Source of the DNA: CAZLKN01 sp964560135
GTDB lineage: Bacteria > Actinomycetota > JAICYB01
Assembly: GCA_964560135.1 (NCBI GenBank)
Contig: CAZLKN010000102.1
Coordinates: 1-7,067, forward strand
Length of the DNA: 7,067 nucleotides
Direction: 5' to 3'
The stretch's first letter is position 1, and each line of letters begins with the position of its first letter. Made by a program: the position numbers and the translations under genes. The notes beneath the pieces are model-generated. The model was not told the DNA's origin and searched no databases. It saw only the letters and a program-made list of their open reading frames with translations. Of this stretch, positions 6,469 to 7,067 are shown piece by piece.

Positions 6469-6535
6469 CTCCAACAAAGCGACTCCACCAAACTCAGGGC
6501 AGGTCAGAGTCTCCACCGAACCGAGGGCGGTTCAG
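6467..6535. repeat. Imperfect tandem direct repeats, probable stacked IS3-family right ends
   Basis: Two 27-base units, 6481-6507 and 6509-6535, agree at 21 of 27 positions when aligned by eye. Both follow the pattern CTCCACC-R-AAC, then AGGGC, then TCAG. A shorter third copy starts at 6467: GACTCCAACAAA differs at one base from GACTCCACCAAA at 6481-6492. Sequences of this kind directly follow orfB in IS3-type elements and form the right inverted repeat. No matching left end (TGACCTGCCCTGA-like) is seen in the window, so the element boundaries are incomplete. Confidence 0.55.
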
Positions 6536-6537
6536 TG
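6514..6537. terminator. Strong hairpin downstream of the HNH gene, possible terminator
   Basis: GAACCG-AGGG-CGGTTC forms a perfect 6-bp stem with a 4-base loop at 6518-6533. It extends by CAC/GTG (6514-6516 with 6535-6537) across one C/A mismatch. It starts about 23 bases beyond the stop of the minus-strand HNH gene, a suitable place for a terminator, but has no T-run. It coincides with the second IS-end-like repeat, so it may be part of an IS terminus instead. Confidence 0.4.
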
Positions 6538-6560
6538 CCGTAGCCGGGTAGCGTTCTCGG

Positions 6561-7067
6561 TCAGGATGTGTCGGGGGGAAGCCGACCGGGTGGGTCCTTG
6601 CCGAAGAACCGGTTCTTGATCTCCTCGCGTAGTCCCTTGGGGCCGGTCTTCCAGATGCGTCCGTCGGGGGCGCGGAGGGTGAGTCCGGTGTAGGGGTTGC
6701 CTTCGAGTTTCCAGCCGCCTTCGTGGAGGAGCTGGTGTTCGGGTAGGCAGAGGAAGACGACGTTGTGGGCGTCGGTGCGGCCCCCTTGGCTCCAGGGGAT
6801 GATGTGGTGGCCTTGGAGCCAGCGGGTGGCGCCGCAGAGGATGCATCCGCCGTCGCGGTCCCACAGCACCTGTTCGAGGGCCGTGGGGATGGTGCGACTA
6901 CGGCGTCCGATCCCGACCGCCCGACCGTCGGTGCTGAGGACCGTGCGGACGTCGGCGTCGCAGAGCATCCGCTCCGCGGTCTGGATGGCGATCGGGGGCC
7001 CGGCCTGGATCTCGGCGTGGCCCTGGCCGCTGGTCAGCGCGTCAGCGTCGACGTGGACGACCACCGA
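6561..7067 (-). CDS. HNH endonuclease-like protein, DUF222/13E12 type (partial, N-terminus beyond the right edge)
   Basis: C-terminal part (168 codons) of an HNH-containing protein of the DUF222/13E12 class, present in many copies in actinobacterial genomes and often near mobile DNA. Numbering from the GTG at 7062-7064, the visible part has the family linker (VVHVDADAL near the start, ETAER-like QTAERMLCDADV at 28-39, GRRSRTIPTAL at 53-63). The HNH/zinc module follows: DGGCILCGA (Cys74, Cys77), GHHIIPWSQGG (His86, His87), DAHNVVFLC (Asn101, Cys106) and PEHQLLHEGGWKL (His110, His114), then a basic tail. All HNH positions look intact. The frame continues upstream through 7065-7067 without a stop, so the GTG at 7064 is an internal codon and most of the DUF222 domain is missing. 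The first cysteine pair is spaced CxxC where many relatives have Cx4C. The role (nuclease acting on DNA) is inferred from the family. The 3' end lies only about 25 bases from the IS-like repeats. Confidence 0.88.
   Translation of the reverse strand, partial: SVVVHVDADALTSGQGHAEIQAGPPIAIQTAERMLCDADVRTVLSTDGRAVGIGRRSRTIPTALEQVLWDRDGGCILCGATRWLQGHHIIPWSQGGRTDAHNVVFLCLPEHQLLHEGGWKLEGNPYTGLTLRAPDGRIWKTGPKGLREEIKNRFFGKDPPGRLPPDTS

Noticed and set aside
6142..6516. 125-codon N-terminal extension of the lipoprotein frame
   Set aside because: It is antisense to the IS3 transposase remnant, and the ATG at 6141 has a GGAGG site directly followed by a signal peptide and lipobox.
7062..7064. GTG as the true start of the HNH gene
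   Set aside because: The frame continues upstream to the window edge and the residues here match the middle of DUF222/HNH proteins, so the codon is internal.
1..7067. CRISPR arrays, tRNA or rRNA genes, riboswitches
   Set aside because: I found no regularly spaced repeats, cloverleaf-type sequences or rRNA-like segments; the only tandem repeats are the IS-end-like units at 6467-6535.

Overview
The window is a high-GC stretch of what looks like an actinobacterial (Actinomycetota) chromosome. The evidence is strong G/C preference at third codon positions, frequent GTG starts, a Streptomyces-like TAGGAT -10 box with an apparently leaderless gene, an actinobacterial-style DUF222/HNH (13E12-type) protein, and an Mrp antiporter of the actinobacterial/firmicute A-B type. 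The species cannot be named from the sequence alone.

Left part (1-3757, minus strand): three tightly packed membrane-protein genes read right to left. They are an AI-2E/UPF0118 (PerM-like) transporter, then mnhA/mrpA (767 aa), then mnhB/mrpB, which runs off the left edge. The transporter's TAG stop abuts the GTG start of mnhA, and mnhA and mnhB share an ATGA overlap, so this is one transcriptional unit. MnhA and MnhB are subunits of the multi-subunit Na+/H+ antiporter used in sodium and pH homeostasis. The transporter in front may take part in the same ion physiology.

Middle (3758-5516, plus strand): a short divergent promoter region separates that operon from a two-gene unit with a GTGA overlap. 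It encodes an HMG-CoA lyase and a LiuC-like methylglutaconyl-CoA hydratase. These catalyse consecutive last steps of leucine catabolism: methylglutaconyl-CoA to HMG-CoA, then to acetoacetate plus acetyl-CoA. A bulged hairpin follows the hydratase stop and could end transcription from both sides.

Right part (5527-7067) is accessory in character. It holds an orphan lipoprotein gene with a clear signal peptide, lipobox and ribosome binding site but no recognised domain. Next comes a doubly deleted IS3-family transposase remnant, then a cluster of imperfect direct repeats that look like stacked IS ends and include a strong hairpin. Last is the 3' part of a DUF222/HNH endonuclease-like gene that continues past the right edge.

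No clearly new multi-gene system is visible. The least explained items are the orphan lipoprotein, the IS-end repeat cluster, and the coupling of a UPF0118 transporter to the Mrp operon.
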